This document shows, one piece after another, positions 1 to 6,362 of a stretch of DNA of 6,469 nucleotides. The notes beneath the pieces are model-generated. The model was not told the origin of the DNA, did not search any database, and worked only from the letters and a program-made list of their open reading frames with translations. Origin of the DNA: an uncultured Spirochaetia bacterium (GTDB lineage: Bacteria > Spirochaetota > CALGPD01); NCBI GenBank assembly GCA_937960625.1, contig CALGPD010000115.1, positions 1 to 6,469 of the forward strand. Direction: 5' to 3'. The position numbers and the translations under genes were made by a program. Each line of letters starts with the position of its first letter. Within the stretch, counting starts at the first letter, position 1.

Positions 1-1
1 C

Positions 2-16
2 AATAATACTCTATGA
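2..16 (+). CDS. possible last codons of an upstream gene (tail only)
   Basis: Reading from base 2 gives four sense codons (Asn-Asn-Thr-Leu) and then TGA at 14-16. That stop overlaps the ATG at 13-15 as ATGA, the classic four-base overlap of translationally coupled genes. It would explain why the next gene has no visible Shine-Dalgarno site. The other two frames are closed by TAA at 3-5 and 4-6. Only 15 bases are visible, so this is a positional inference and nothing can be said about the product. Confidence 0.2.
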   Translation, partial: NNTL

Positions 17-447
17 TTATAATGAATAATATATTATTTCAAAAAATTTTAGCTTTGAAAATCCGGTTTGAAGATTTAATTATAATTATTTTTTCTGTAA
101 TAACCATGACAATAATTATTATTTTATTCTATCTCAGGATGAATATTCAAAATAAAAAGCATACTACAAAACTTTTTATTGAGCTTGAAATATTGATGGC
201 TGATTTACGGAAAGCAATCGACCGTATAAAATTATTCAAAAGAGATGATTTTAAAACGGAAATCATAATTCACGAACAAAACTATACCCGGTTTAGGGAG
301 CTGGTAACTAATATTCAAAATTCCAGACATAAAAATAAAAATTTGAAAAGTATTTTTGATATTGAAAAAAAAATGAATATTGATACTAATACTATTAAAC
401 GAAAAATCAGAAAAGAAATAAGAACCATTATTTCATATTTGAAATAA
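13..447 (+). CDS. hypothetical basic single-pass membrane protein
   Basis: I do not recognise this 144-residue protein. It has a short basic N-terminus (residues 1-20), one strongly hydrophobic segment rich in Ile, Leu and Phe at about 21-41, and then about 100 residues that are highly charged and Lys/Arg-rich, probably helical and cytoplasmic. There are no cysteines and no catalytic motif I can name. Its size and shape suggest a membrane-anchored accessory or scaffold protein, but that is only a guess. An in-frame TAA at 4-6 limits the start to ATG 13 or ATG 22. Neither has a Shine-Dalgarno site, and ATG 13 forms an ATGA overlap with a possible upstream stop, so I prefer 13. The next gene follows after 27 nt on the same strand, so the two are probably in one operon. 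The long open frame and its amino-acid make-up support a real gene; the function is unknown. Confidence 0.65.
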   Translation: MIIMNNILFQKILALKIRFEDLIIIIFSVITMTIIIILFYLRMNIQNKKHTTKLFIELEILMADLRKAIDRIKLFKRDDFKTEIIIHEQNYTRFRELVTNIQNSRHKNKNLKSIFDIEKKMNIDTNTIKRKIRKEIRTIISYLK

Positions 448-465
448 AATCAAAATTTTCAATTT

Positions 466-470
466 AGGGA
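466..470 (+). promoter_or_regulatory. ribosome binding site of the exported-protein gene
   Basis: AGGGA lies just upstream of the tandem ATG codons at 475 and 478. The 7-nt spacing to 478 is more usual than the 4-nt spacing to 475, so it favours the second ATG. The signal peptide is intact with either start. Confidence 0.55.
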
Positions 471-474
471 TAAC

Positions 475-960
475 ATGATGCAAAAAGGTATAATTATCAT
501 AGTAATATTTCTACTATCAACGTTTTCTTTTTCTATGAAGAAAAAACGCGTTTGCATTAGTTTAATTAAAACGTATAACGTAAAGCATTCAGAAATTAAA
601 CTTGTAAATAAATTATTAGCCTCCAAAATCATGAGATATAATTTATTCACAATTGCTGATAAACGCAGATATCAAAGGCATATTAAAATTTTAAAAATGA
701 CTGAAAATTACAGGGAAAGAGATCTTTCACCGAGAAAAAAAGCTATTGAAATGGCAATATGGTTAAATGCCCGGTTTCTTGTTTGGGGAAAACTCATTTT
801 CCATTCAAAAAAATATCATTTAAAAATAGGCATTATAAATACATTAACAGGTAAAATGTTTAAAAGTTTTTCTCAAATAGCAAAAAGCCCCGGAGATTTT
901 TCCATTATAGCTAACCATGTCTCAAACTCGCTTTATTCTCATTTAAGATACAGTTATTAA
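475..960 (+). CDS. exported protein resembling the CsgG/LpoB/TolB-N-type periplasmic fold
   Basis: This 161-residue protein has an N-terminal signal peptide: a Lys, a hydrophobic run (residues 5-18), then small and polar residues ending near Phe-Ser at 19-20. There is no lipobox cysteine, so it should be secreted or periplasmic rather than a lipoprotein. The rest follows the pattern of CsgG/LpoB/TolB-N-like domains: a first strand (VCISLIKT, 26-33, where these families often have VAVLPF), a helix, a 'YNLFTIADKRRYQRHI' segment (55-70) like the 'lfxvvdRxxldkil' motif, a helix ending in 'ARFLVWGKL' (99-107, compare 'Adylv.G.v'), a strand, 'NTLTGKMF' (122-129, compare 'vdtxTGevl'), and a last helix. 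The family call rests on pattern memory, not alignment. Such proteins serve in outer-membrane secretion, cell-wall or flagellar assembly; which applies here is not visible. ATG 475 and ATG 478 are adjacent. AGGGA at 466-470 lies 4 nt before the first and 7 nt before the second, so 478 may be the true start. Confidence 0.75.
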   Translation: MMQKGIIIIVIFLLSTFSFSMKKKRVCISLIKTYNVKHSEIKLVNKLLASKIMRYNLFTIADKRRYQRHIKILKMTENYRERDLSPRKKAIEMAIWLNARFLVWGKLIFHSKKYHLKIGIINTLTGKMFKSFSQIAKSPGDFSIIANHVSNSLYSHLRYSY

Positions 961-989
961 TTTTATAAAATAATCTTTCTGAATTAATA

Positions 990-1019
990 ATAGCCTGTAT
1001 TTGCTATGTAAACTTTTTT
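990..1019 (+). terminator. weak terminator-like hairpin
   Basis: ATAGC (990-994) and GCTAT (1003-1007) form a 5-bp stem with an 8-nt loop. A run of six T follows at 1014-1019, after a 6-nt gap. The stem is short and the T-run is set back, so at best this is a partial terminator between the exported-protein gene and the kinase operon. No better candidate exists in 961-1097. Confidence 0.25.
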
Positions 1020-1033
1020 AATTTCTCCGGTAA

Positions 1034-1062
1034 TTAAATAATACTATGCGTTGTTATATAAC
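1034..1062 (+). promoter_or_regulatory. possible promoter for the kinase operon
   Basis: TATAAC at 1057-1062 matches five of six bases of a sigma-70 -10 box. Seventeen bases upstream lies TTAAAT (1034-1039), a poor -35. A start near 1069 would give a leader of about 29 nt and would leave out the anti-Shine-Dalgarno segment at 1024-1030. In such AT-rich DNA a -10-like hexamer occurs often by chance, so support is weak. Confidence 0.25.
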
Positions 1063-1064
1063 AA
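1051..1064. repeat. perfect 14-bp palindrome in the kinase leader
   Basis: TTGTTATATAACAA is its own reverse complement over all 14 bases. It overlaps the -10-like TATAAC and sits 34 nt before the kinase start codon. It is a candidate operator for a dimeric regulator, or a small hairpin in the leader RNA. The motif AATAC recurs around it at 1040, 1063 and 1076. Being AT-only apart from two bases, it could partly reflect base composition. Confidence 0.35.
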
Positions 1065-1087
1065 TACTCACGTTTAATACGTTAGCC

Positions 1088-1093
1088 GGAGAG
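1088..1093 (+). promoter_or_regulatory. ribosome binding site of the kinase (fixes the TTG start)
   Basis: GGAGAG at 1088-1093, with core GGAG at 1088-1091, lies 6 nt from the TTG at 1098. No ATG in this frame has a comparable site. The encoded N-terminus (ILIYEENPDD) is the expected first strand and acidic turn of a receiver-like domain, which confirms the TTG start. Confidence 0.8.
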
Positions 1094-1097
1094 TATC

Positions 1098-4000
1098 TTG
1101 AATATTTTAATATATGAAGAAAATCCTGATGATACTGTAAAAATTCAGGAAATCTTAAAAAAAACAAATCAGCCTGTTATTAAACTGACTTCAACAAATA
1201 CTTTGCAGACATTTGAAAAGAAAATTCTTTTCGATTTATTCGATGCAGTATATTTTAAGTTAATATCAAATAATACCAAAAAAATTATGGACATTGTTTC
1301 CGGCATCCACGGCAACCCGCCCCCTGTTATTGCTTATTGTGAAAGCATCAACCATGAAAAAATTCAAAATGCGTTCCGGCTTGGAATACAGGATTATTTT
1401 GTAATTGGAGAGAACACGGGGAAAGAAATTTATAACAAAACCAAATACGCGATAGAAAGAACAAAAATCAGAAACAAATTACGAAATGATTATAATTTTT
1501 TAAACTTATCTCTAATAGCCTCAAATGAAGGGTTCATAGACTGGAATATAAAAACGGGTAAAGTTTATTTAACTCCCGGGTATACTAAAATGCTCGGTTA
1601 CTCACTTATAGATTTATCTGATAATATCGACTCTGCACTATTCTCTCTTCTTCATCCCGAAGAAAAGGACGGTGTTCTCAGTACTATAAATGGAACATTA
1701 GTCAAAAAAAACGCTGTCCAGCTGCAATTCAGGCTGAAAAAGATAGATGGTGAATATATCTGGGTAGAAGCCAGGGGCAAAGTATTGGATAGGATTATTT
1801 CTGAGCCGATTAGAATTATTTTTACTTTTAATAATGTCACGCAAACCCAACTAATGAAAGATAAAATTCTTAAACGCCTTCAATATGAAGAAACAATCGC
1901 TGAATGTTCAAAACAGCTTTCATATAATAACGATACAAGTTTTGTCTTAAATCTAGTACTTGAATTGCTTTTAAATGTTTCTAATTCTGACAGGGCTTAT
2001 ATTTATGAAAATTACCAGGAAAACGGTAAGGATTTATTTTCGAAACTAAAATATGAAATTTGCAAATATAGCGTTAAATCACGAAATGAAAACAAAAATT
2101 TGATTATTACAGACTATAAAAACAATTTCAACCGTTGGAAAGAAACATTATCAAAAAAAAGTTTGCTTTGGGGTGATGTTGAATCATTTCCCGAAAGCGA
2201 AAAAAAAATATTAAACCATAAACAAATCAAATCCATTTTAGTGCTCCCGATTTTTATAGATAAACAATGGTACGGATATATCGGTTTTGATTCAATTCAT
2301 AAAAAAACTGAATGGTTAGACGCTGATATCCGGTTGGTTCTCATTGTTTCTGACATGATAGGAGCATTTTTAAACAGAAAAAAAACTGTACATGAATTAG
2401 AGTTAAGTGAAAACCAATATAAAAATTTAATTAATAATTTACAGGAAGGGCTCTGGGTTATTAATAAAAACAATATAATAACTTATGCAAACGGAAAAAT
2501 TTCTTCAATGCTTGGGTATAAAGTTGAAGAGATAATCGGCAAACATATATTTTCTTTTTTGGATAAAGAAGAAACAAATAAATTCAGGTATTATAATGAT
2601 CTGATACGAGGAGGTAAAAATGAACTATATCATCTTGCCTTAACCAAAAAAGACGGAAGTATAATTTTTACAACTCATGCTTCAGGGCCAATCCAAGATA
2701 AAAATAATAAATTTATGGGTTTGATTTCAGGAATTATTGATACAACGAAAATGGAAAAGTCTAAAATTGAACTTGAGAAACAAAAAGAAAAGGCTCAAAT
2801 GTATCTCGATGTAGCCGGTGTATTAATTATGGTAGTTAATACGAATTGCATAATTGAATCAATAAATCAAAAAGGATGCAAAATATTAGGCGGTCAGGAA
2901 CAAGAAATTATCGGATTAGATTTAGTCAAACATTTTATAGTGGATAATGAAAAGGAATATATGAAAAGTATTATCAAAAATATATTGTTTGGGGTTAAAC
3001 AAAATTCATTTTTTATAAAAAATACTATTCGAAGTTTGACCGGAGATATAAAAATAATAGAATGGCAGAATTCTATATTAAAAGACGGTAACGGTAAAAT
3101 CCAGGGTTTTTTATGCTCCGGAAAAGACGTTACTATGTTAACTAAAGCAATAAATGCTCTCGAAAAAAGTGAAGAAAGATTGGGCTTAATAATTAGAGCG
3201 ACTAATGATGCTATTTGGGATTGGAATATACAGGAAGACAAAGTATTTTCATCTCCAAAATGGCATACTATGTTGGGATACCACCCCGCGGATTTTGAAG
3301 TAAGTTTAGAAATGTTAAAAAAACTATTACACCCGGATGATATTGATAAAACATTACAATATATTGATGAAAAAATTCACAAAGGCGAGTATTTCGAAAA
3401 AGAATTCCGCCTAAAAACAAGGTCAGGGGACTACAAATGGATATTAGCTAAAGGGGCAGTAGTAGAATTTACTGACAGCGGAGAACCCCTAAGGATGGTA
3501 GGAATTCATACTGATATCGACGAAAAAAAGAAAAACGAACAAAAAATAATTAACAGCGAAAAGAGATTTCAACTCGCAATCAATGCAACAAATGATATCT
3601 TATGGGATATAAATTTTAAAGATAACTCTATGTATTTAAGCCCGCATTTTTACACCCTGATGGGATATGATACTAAAGAGTTTAAGCCCTCAATCGAAAA
3701 TTTCAGAAATATAATTTATAAAAAAGATAAAGAATCAATTTTAAACAAAATAAAATCATGTTTATCGCAAAGTGATAAAAATTATAATGTTGAATACCGT
3801 GTAAAAACAAAATCCGGTACTATTTTGTGGGTAAAAGAAAGAGGAAAAGTTTTTAGCAGGGATAAAAACGGTGCTCCAGTCAGAGTAACGGGTATAATTT
3901 CTGATATTACTTATAGAAAAAATATTGATCAAAAGAATTTAGAATTATTGGAAAAAATAAATAAAATGAATGAAGAACTTGAAATAAAAATTAAAGAAAG

Positions 4001-4739
4001 AACTAATGAACTTGAAATTGCTTTATCTACTGCCGAGAAAGCGAGTGAGTCAAAATCAGTTTTTTTAGCCAACATTTCACACGAACTCAGAACTCCGCTT
4101 AACTCTATAATTGGTTTCTCTCAAGTACTTGAAGAACAATATTTTGGAGAATTAAATGAAAAGCAAATGGAATACATTCTTGATATTCTGGATAGCGGTA
4201 AACATTTGCTATCTCTGATTAATGATATCCTTGATTTATCAAAAATTGAAGCAGGGAAAAGTGATTTGGAAATATCAGAAGTAAATATATCGCATTTGAT
4301 TGAAAACAGCTTAACCGTTGTAAAGAGTATGGCTTATAATTCAAATATTGAATTAAAAACTAATATTAGCAATTCACTTTCAGAGATTATATTAAAAATT
4401 GATGAAAGAAAAATAAAACAGGTCATTTATAATCTTCTATCAAATGCCGTAAAATTTACACCGGAAGGCGGAATTGTCGAAATAAAGGCCGGTATTAGTA
4501 ATCATTTATTAAATGTGGAGATAACAGACACGGGGATAGGAATACCGGAAAATGAAAGAGAAAAAGTTTTTTCTAATTTCTATCAGGTAAAAAGTGAACA
4601 CGATACGAAAACCCCAGGTACAGGACTTGGGCTGCCTTTAAGTAAAAAAATAATAGAAATGCATGAAGGAGATATATGGGCTGCCGAAGGCGATAATGGC
4701 TTTGGAAGTAAATTCATTTTTACTTTGCCAATAAAATAG
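1098..4739 (+). CDS. soluble multi-sensor histidine kinase (pseudo-REC, PAS, GAF, 4x PAS, HisKA, HATPase)
   Basis: This 1213-residue kinase should autophosphorylate on histidine and pass phosphate to response regulators. Domains in order: a degenerate receiver (about 1-122), PAS_3-type PAS (132-252), GAF (262-428), PAS (436-552), PAS (566-681), two more PAS_3-type PAS (690-810 and 818-940), a coiled-coil signalling helix (about 941-988), HisKA (about 988-1052), and an HATPase domain (about 1100-1213). The phosphoacceptor is His995 in SHELRTP; E996 and T999 form the ExxT motif linked to phosphatase activity in HisKA kinases. The N box has N1112 and N1116, the G1 box is DTGIGIP (1144-1150), an F-box-like VFSNFYQV starts at 1157, and the G2 box is GTGLGL (1174-1179), so catalysis looks intact. 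The N-terminal receiver has lost its Asp, Thr and Lys (K54, C81 and I103 stand there). No membrane segment is seen, so the kinase should sense cytoplasmic signals; the ligands are unknown. There is no C-terminal receiver, so the two receivers encoded 40 nt downstream are the likely partners. Confidence 0.95.
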   Translation: MNILIYEENPDDTVKIQEILKKTNQPVIKLTSTNTLQTFEKKILFDLFDAVYFKLISNNTKKIMDIVSGIHGNPPPVIAYCESINHEKIQNAFRLGIQDYFVIGENTGKEIYNKTKYAIERTKIRNKLRNDYNFLNLSLIASNEGFIDWNIKTGKVYLTPGYTKMLGYSLIDLSDNIDSALFSLLHPEEKDGVLSTINGTLVKKNAVQLQFRLKKIDGEYIWVEARGKVLDRIISEPIRIIFTFNNVTQTQLMKDKILKRLQYEETIAECSKQLSYNNDTSFVLNLVLELLLNVSNSDRAYIYENYQENGKDLFSKLKYEICKYSVKSRNENKNLIITDYKNNFNRWKETLSKKSLLWGDVESFPESEKKILNHKQIKSILVLPIFIDKQWYGYIGFDSIHKKTEWLDADIRLVLIVSDMIGAFLNRKKTVHELELSENQYKNLINNLQEGLWVINKNNIITYANGKISSMLGYKVEEIIGKHIFSFLDKEETNKFRYYNDLIRGGKNELYHLALTKKDGSIIFTTHASGPIQDKNNKFMGLISGIIDTTKMEKSKIELEKQKEKAQMYLDVAGVLIMVVNTNCIIESINQKGCKILGGQEQEIIGLDLVKHFIVDNEKEYMKSIIKNILFGVKQNSFFIKNTIRSLTGDIKIIEWQNSILKDGNGKIQGFLCSGKDVTMLTKAINALEKSEERLGLIIRATNDAIWDWNIQEDKVFSSPKWHTMLGYHPADFEVSLEMLKKLLHPDDIDKTLQYIDEKIHKGEYFEKEFRLKTRSGDYKWILAKGAVVEFTDSGEPLRMVGIHTDIDEKKKNEQKIINSEKRFQLAINATNDILWDINFKDNSMYLSPHFYTLMGYDTKEFKPSIENFRNIIYKKDKESILNKIKSCLSQSDKNYNVEYRVKTKSGTILWVKERGKVFSRDKNGAPVRVTGIISDITYRKNIDQKNLELLEKINKMNEELEIKIKERTNELEIALSTAEKASESKSVFLANISHELRTPLNSIIGFSQVLEEQYFGELNEKQMEYILDILDSGKHLLSLINDILDLSKIEAGKSDLEISEVNISHLIENSLTVVKSMAYNSNIELKTNISNSLSEIILKIDERKIKQVIYNLLSNAVKFTPEGGIVEIKAGISNHLLNVEITDTGIGIPENEREKVFSNFYQVKSEHDTKTPGTGLGLPLSKKIIEMHEGDIWAAEGDNGFGSKFIFTLPIK

Positions 4740-4767
4740 ATTTAAAATATTTTTATTTTTTTTTATT

Positions 4768-4774
4768 AAGAGGA
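4768..4774 (+). promoter_or_regulatory. ribosome binding site of the stand-alone receiver
   Basis: AAGAGGA ends 5 nt before the TTG at 4780. It follows a T-rich stretch with nine T in a row (4756-4764), which should keep the site unstructured. It supports TTG 4780 as the start, and the resulting MKKLILIADDD is a standard receiver N-terminus. Confidence 0.75.
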
Positions 4775-4779
4775 TTATT

Positions 4780-5160
4780 TTGAAAAAGTTAATTTTAATT
4801 GCGGATGATGATAATAAAAATCTAAAGCTGCTTAGGGATATATTTAACCGGAACGGATATGACACTTTAGAAGCTAAATCGGGATATGAATGCATTAACA
4901 TTGCAAAAAATTATTCTCCTGATTTGATCTGCCTTGATATTTTTATGCCCCAACTTGATGGATATGAAATAATTAAAAAATTGAAAGTTATTAACAGCAC
5001 TAAAAAAATTCCTATTATTGTTATTTCAGCCAATGCAATGCCTGAAGATAGAATGAAAATTTTAAATACCGATTGCAATTTGTATCTTAGCAAGCCAATT
5101 GATATAAATGAATTACTAAATGAAGTTAAAACCCTGTTATCAGGGAATCTGGAGAACTAA
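4780..5160 (+). CDS. single-domain response regulator (DivK/CheY-like receiver)
   Basis: This 126-residue protein is only a receiver domain. The phosphorylation site is complete: acidic residues D9 and D10 (D11 follows), phosphoacceptor D53 in CLDIFMP, switch residue S83 in VISANAMPEDR, aromatic Y102, and K105 in LSKPI. There is no output domain, so it should act by protein contact or as a phosphate shuttle. The wording around K105 and the 'ISANAMPEDR' segment resemble DivK-type regulators ('VTAFAMKGDEE') more than chemotaxis CheY, but I would not give a gene name. It starts 40 nt after the kinase and ends one base before the ATG of the receiver-HD-GYP gene, so all three should be co-transcribed, with the last two tightly coupled in translation. 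The kinase is the likely phosphodonor, as it lacks a receiver of its own that can be phosphorylated. Confidence 0.93.
   Translation: MKKLILIADDDNKNLKLLRDIFNRNGYDTLEAKSGYECINIAKNYSPDLICLDIFMPQLDGYEIIKKLKVINSTKKIPIIVISANAMPEDRMKILNTDCNLYLSKPIDINELLNEVKTLLSGNLEN
5151..5156 (+). promoter_or_regulatory. ribosome binding site that sets the HD-GYP gene start
   Basis: GGAGAA lies inside the last codons of the receiver gene, with its GGAG core (5151-5154) 7 nt before ATG 5162. The upstream ATG at 5120, which would add 14 residues, has no such site, overlaps the receiver gene by 41 bases, and adds residues not typical of a receiver N-terminus. Start 5162 is therefore chosen. Confidence 0.8.
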
Positions 5161-5161
5161 T

Positions 5162-6277
5162 ATGGATAAACCAGAATCTATTTTAATTGTTGATGATGAC
5201 CAAAAAAATATAAGAATTATAGAAGCTATGCTGCTTCCGGTAAAAAGATATAATCTAATTGTTGCTGCCAGCGGACACGAGGCACTAAATAAAACTGTTG
5301 AATATAAACCGGACCTAATTTTACTCGATGCAATGATGCCGAAATTAAACGGTTTTGAAGTTGCCCAAAAACTTAAAAACAATAAAAATACAAAACATAT
5401 TCCAATTATAATGGTAACCGCTTTAGACAGCACTGAAGACAGGGTTAAAGCTATTGAAGCGGGGGCGGATGATTTCATTACAAAACCAATTGAGAAGAAT
5501 ATATTGCGTGCAAGAATTAGTTCATTGCTAAAAGTAAAAGCATACCATGATCTCTTATCAAATTACACGGTACAACTTGAAAAGACAGTAACAATCAGAA
5601 ATAAAGAAATAAATGAAGCTTATGATAAGTTGAAATATTCTACATTAGATACGATCTACCGTCTTTCCAGGGCGGCTGAATATAAAGATGATATGACGGG
5701 CTCTCATATTTTACGTGTTAGCCGATATGTAGGTTTAATATGCGATGCTTTAGGATTAAAAGAGCGTGAGTGTGAAATAATTAAAATCGCAGCTTCAATG
5801 CATGATGTTGGAAAAATCGGTGTGCCTGATGAAATATTATTAAAACCGGATAAACTCGATACTGATGAATGGGAAATTATGAAAAAGCATACAATAATAG
5901 GTGTGGAAATTTTAGGCGGTTCAAATAATGAATTATTAAAAAAAGCTGAAATTATTGCTCTGACCCATCATGAACGCTGGGACGGTAAAGGTTATCCGCA
6001 TGGATTATCCAGACAAGCTATTCCTATCGAAGGAAGGATAGTTGCAGTCGCGGATGTATTTGATGCTTTAATATCAGAAAGGCCATATAAAAAAGCATAT
6101 GATATAGATAAATCATTTACAATTATTAAACAAAGTTCCGGTTTTCATTTTGATCCTGCTGTGGTGGCAGCCTTTTTTAAAGTTGAAAAAAAAATAGTAG
6201 ATATAAAAGAGCAATTTATTGATGCAGGAGAGTGTTCACTTTATAAACTTATTAAACAGATTTCAAGTAAAAATTAA
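5162..6277 (+). CDS. response regulator with HD-GYP cyclic-di-GMP phosphodiesterase domain
   Basis: This 371-residue protein joins a receiver (about 5-125), a helical linker (125-160) and an HD-GYP domain (about 160-345). The receiver is complete: D11 and D12, phosphoacceptor D56 in LLDAMMP, T86, F105 and K108. The HD-GYP part has the metal-site and signature residues of active enzymes: AAEYKDDMTGSHILRVSRY (171-189) with H182, HD at 214-215 in HDVGKIGVPD, H243, H269-H270, the GYP signature RWDGKGYP (272-279), and D298 in VADVFDAL. Family knowledge says such enzymes hydrolyse cyclic-di-GMP to pGpG or GMP, so phosphorylation of D56 should tune cyclic-di-GMP levels, as in RpfG-like regulators. 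It should be cytoplasmic. A short tail (346-371) with Cys357 has no recognised role. It lies one base after the receiver gene and is the last gene of the kinase operon; no clear terminator follows it. Confidence 0.95.
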   Translation: MDKPESILIVDDDQKNIRIIEAMLLPVKRYNLIVAASGHEALNKTVEYKPDLILLDAMMPKLNGFEVAQKLKNNKNTKHIPIIMVTALDSTEDRVKAIEAGADDFITKPIEKNILRARISSLLKVKAYHDLLSNYTVQLEKTVTIRNKEINEAYDKLKYSTLDTIYRLSRAAEYKDDMTGSHILRVSRYVGLICDALGLKERECEIIKIAASMHDVGKIGVPDEILLKPDKLDTDEWEIMKKHTIIGVEILGGSNNELLKKAEIIALTHHERWDGKGYPHGLSRQAIPIEGRIVAVADVFDALISERPYKKAYDIDKSFTIIKQSSGFHFDPAVVAAFFKVEKKIVDIKEQFIDAGECSLYKLIKQISSKN

Positions 6278-6333
6278 CAATTTATTTGGCAATTACACCG
6301 CATATTCATATATATAGGAAAATAAAAAAAATA

Positions 6334-6362
6334 TTGACGCGTTAATTTTTATCAATTATTAT
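6334..6362 (+). promoter_or_regulatory. strong sigma-70-like promoter before the last gene
   Basis: TTGACG (6334-6339) matches five of six -35 bases. Exactly 17 bp later comes TATTAT (6357-6362), five of six -10 bases. Transcription would begin near 6369, giving a leader of about 41 nt before ATG 6410. A second -10-like TATGAT (6360-6365) has a poorer 20-bp spacer. This is the best promoter in the window, and it makes the last gene a separate transcription unit from the kinase operon. Confidence 0.6.

Larger units (their letters stand above)
1024..1092 (+). promoter_or_regulatory. candidate RNA switch: anti-Shine-Dalgarno segment pairing with the kinase RBS
   Basis: TCTCCGG at 1024-1030 is the exact reverse complement of CCGGAGA at 1086-1092, which contains the kinase Shine-Dalgarno sequence. 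The next three bases, TAA 1031-1033, pair with TTA 1082-1084, leaving only G1085 bulged, so the helix is 10 bp. The enclosed 48 nt contain a palindrome at 1051-1064 that can form its own hairpin. The result would be a structured leader that hides the ribosome binding site. It can form only in transcripts starting upstream of 1024. I do not recognise a known riboswitch class; the conserved landmarks of the cyclic-di-GMP riboswitches (GEMM) are not apparent. Confidence 0.35.

Noticed and set aside
961..1097. Known cyclic-di-GMP riboswitch (GEMM type) in the kinase leader
   Set aside because: The conserved sequence landmarks of that class are not apparent. Only an RBS-complementary helix and a palindrome can be supported.
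2200..2208. Run of A in the GAF-coding region as a programmed frameshift site
   Set aside because: The reading frame continues through it into a normal GAF domain, and poly-A runs encoding Lys are common throughout this AT-rich gene.
4744..4764. AT palindrome AAAATATTTT followed by nine T, as a terminator between kinase and receiver genes
   Set aside because: The stem has no GC pairs and would not be stable. The 40-nt gap and functional link favour co-transcription, though some polymerase slippage or mild attenuation at the T-run cannot be excluded.
5120..5161. A longer start (ATG 5120) for the HD-GYP regulator adding 14 residues
   Set aside because: It overlaps the receiver gene by 41 bases and has no ribosome binding site. 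ATG 5162 has GGAGAA at ideal spacing and gives a normal receiver N-terminus.
4911..5478. Minus-strand open frames of 60-112 codons within the response-regulator genes (others lie within the kinase and the small genes)
   Set aside because: They lie opposite well-recognised genes, lack ribosome binding sites and known motifs, and are what open frames in AT-rich antisense look like.
6278..6333. Terminator after the HD-GYP gene
   Set aside because: The only inverted repeat seen is a 4-bp AATT pair with no T-run. The A-run at 6323-6331 is on the wrong side for a + strand terminator. Nothing convincing was found.
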